Assembly: GCA_002441085.1 (NCBI GenBank)
Contig: DJVF01000008.1
Span: 1 to 16,968, forward strand
DNA length: 16,968 nucleotides
Direction of reading: 5' to 3'
Source of the DNA: Patescibacteria group bacterium UBA6263
Lineage (GTDB): Bacteria > Patescibacteriota > Gracilibacteria > Absconditabacterales > Absconditicoccaceae
Shown: one piece after another, positions 16,203 through 16,968 of the stretch
Layout: every line of letters starts with the position of its first letter
Numbering within the stretch: the stretch's first letter is position 1
The notes under the pieces: model-generated
Told to the model about the DNA's origin: nothing
The model's database searches: none
Seen by the model: only the letters and a program-made list of their open reading frames with translations
Program-made: the position numbers and the translations under genes

Positions 16203-16814
16203 TTATATTTTAATTTGAGATTGATTTTTTTTATCTCTTTTGTTTTGGACATAATCTTGGATAGATTTAGCCAACAGATAGTAAAGTTTTTTGACTCACC
16301 AAAACAAAATCACTCCACCTATAAGATATATTGCTACTTGTTTCCATCCATTTAGAAATCGCGTCAATTGTGATAGGGTGAAACTTCATAGATATCATAT
16401 AGTGAGGTAAACAGCTTTGACTATGATAGATGTAAGCAATGAATATTGGATAAAAGACCAGAAGCTCATTTTTTTTAATCACATAGATATTAGAGATGGA
16501 GTAGCAAGATATGGTGTGATTTTGACTATCAAAAAATACATAAATGGAGATTTGTTAAATATTTTTTTGAGTATATTCTTTTGGGTGACGAAATGATGAA
16601 ATTTTTTTAAAAATGAAATTTTGTAAAAAAATCTTCATATAATATATAATCAAATATCTCATATAATATCTCCCAAAAATGCTAATAAAATAATGTAATC
16701 TATACGTAATATTCATTGAGCTGCCAATCCTGCGCTCACAAAAGACGTAATGGGTCATTCTGTGATAGTGAGTAGTAGGATAAAAAGATATAGGTGCTCT
16801 TTGATAAAAGGCAT
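16203..16814 (-). CDS. DedA/VTT-family membrane protein
   Basis: A 203-residue integral membrane protein. The N-terminal ITEGPITSFVSAGLAAQG, then LAFLGDIIGDIGLYIIGRFF (about residues 44-63), follows the DedA pattern of a conserved glutamate, a re-entrant hairpin and 'GdxxxYxiGr'. ITPYLATPSLISMG (about 99-112) occupies the place of the 'R..P..R...p..AG' segment, with the arginines missing or replaced by lysine. A final hydrophobic segment IYLIGGVILFWG and a basic tail end the protein. DedA proteins are implicated in lipid-carrier (undecaprenyl phosphate) flipping and envelope homeostasis. It lies 21 nt downstream of another minus-strand gene. Confidence 0.75.
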
Positions 16815-16835
16815 TATATAATCAGAAGCTAAAAT

Positions 16836-16968
16836 TTATTTAGAATTTTTGTACAGCTTGGCGTTGATAGGATTGAATAAAAATGAATGTCTAATATATC
16901 ATATTAGTCACTGGTATTTGAAAATATCTTTGAACATAAAGAAATCTCTTTTTCGTCAGTTTACAAAT
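16836..16968 (-). CDS. Unidentified gene, 3' end only (partial)
   Basis: The frame reading from the right edge is open, with TGA as glycine, for 44 codons to TAA (16838-16836), ending FLFNPINAKLYKNSK. The start lies beyond the window. A segment FMFKDIFKYQGLIGYIRH precedes it. Too little is visible to name a family. The 21-nt gap to the DedA-like gene and the same direction suggest one transcript. Evidence that it is coding is the open frame and gene spacing only. Confidence 0.5.

Noticed and set aside
1..16968. Frequent in-frame TGA codons as evidence of pseudogenes or frameshifts
   Set aside because: Every TGA keeps frame and falls on expected glycines in ribosomal proteins, so this is a genetic code change and not gene decay.
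1..16968. TGA as tryptophan (code 4, Mycoplasma-like) or selenocysteine
   Set aside because: TGA positions are conserved glycines, TGG is used normally for tryptophan (S3 SWPAEW, S17 KRW), and TGA is far too frequent for selenocysteine.
1..16968. tRNA or rRNA genes
   Set aside because: I saw no cloverleaf-like sequence with a T-loop GTTCRANNC motif, nor any rRNA segment, though short or unusual tRNAs cannot be excluded by eye.

Overview
The window reads as ordinary, tightly packed bacterial coding sequence only if TGA is translated as glycine (genetic code 25). TGA falls on glycines that are invariant in ribosomal proteins: the second residue of S3 (MGQKVNP), the GGG of L4, and the NPVDHPHGGGEG loop of L2. 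TGG still encodes tryptophan, and every gene ends in TAA or TAG. This code, the low GC content, the absence of ribosomal protein L30 and the CPR-type accessory proteins place the organism in the Candidate Phyla Radiation, in Absconditabacteria (SR1) or Gracilibacteria (BD1-5). The sequence alone does not settle which. CGA is used as arginine at conserved sites and I saw no CGG codon.

Positions 1-9991 (+) are the S10/spc ribosomal protein operon in classical order: L3 (3' end), L4, L23, L2, S19, L22, S3, L16, L29, S17, L14, L24, L5, S14, S8, L6, L18, S5, L15, SecY. Only L30 is missing. Intergenic gaps are short and AT-rich and mostly lack Shine-Dalgarno sequences. A hairpin terminator overlaps the rplO stop codon, and a stronger one follows secY, so the usual downstream genes (adk, map, infA, rpmJ, rpsM and so on) are not attached here.

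Positions 10000-13550 (+) hold accessory genes: a membrane-anchored DUF4012 protein; a repeat-rich intergenic stretch of about 370 bp; an unrecognised protein with an R-x4-H motif suggestive of a HEPN fold; and a SAM-dependent methyltransferase resembling sugar N-methyltransferases. The HEPN-like/methyltransferase pair lies between two diverged direct copies of an element of about 125 nt. The element has two hairpins, with stems conserved in shape but not in sequence, and a strongly conserved 3' block. This is the most unusual structure in the window.

Positions 13772-16968 (-) are a convergent run of five genes, read right to left: the 3' end of an unidentified gene, a DedA/VTT-family membrane protein, a secreted protein of unknown function, a DUF4395 membrane protein with extra cysteine pairs, and a HEXXH zinc metallopeptidase. 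This looks like an envelope-related cluster, but no pathway can be assigned.
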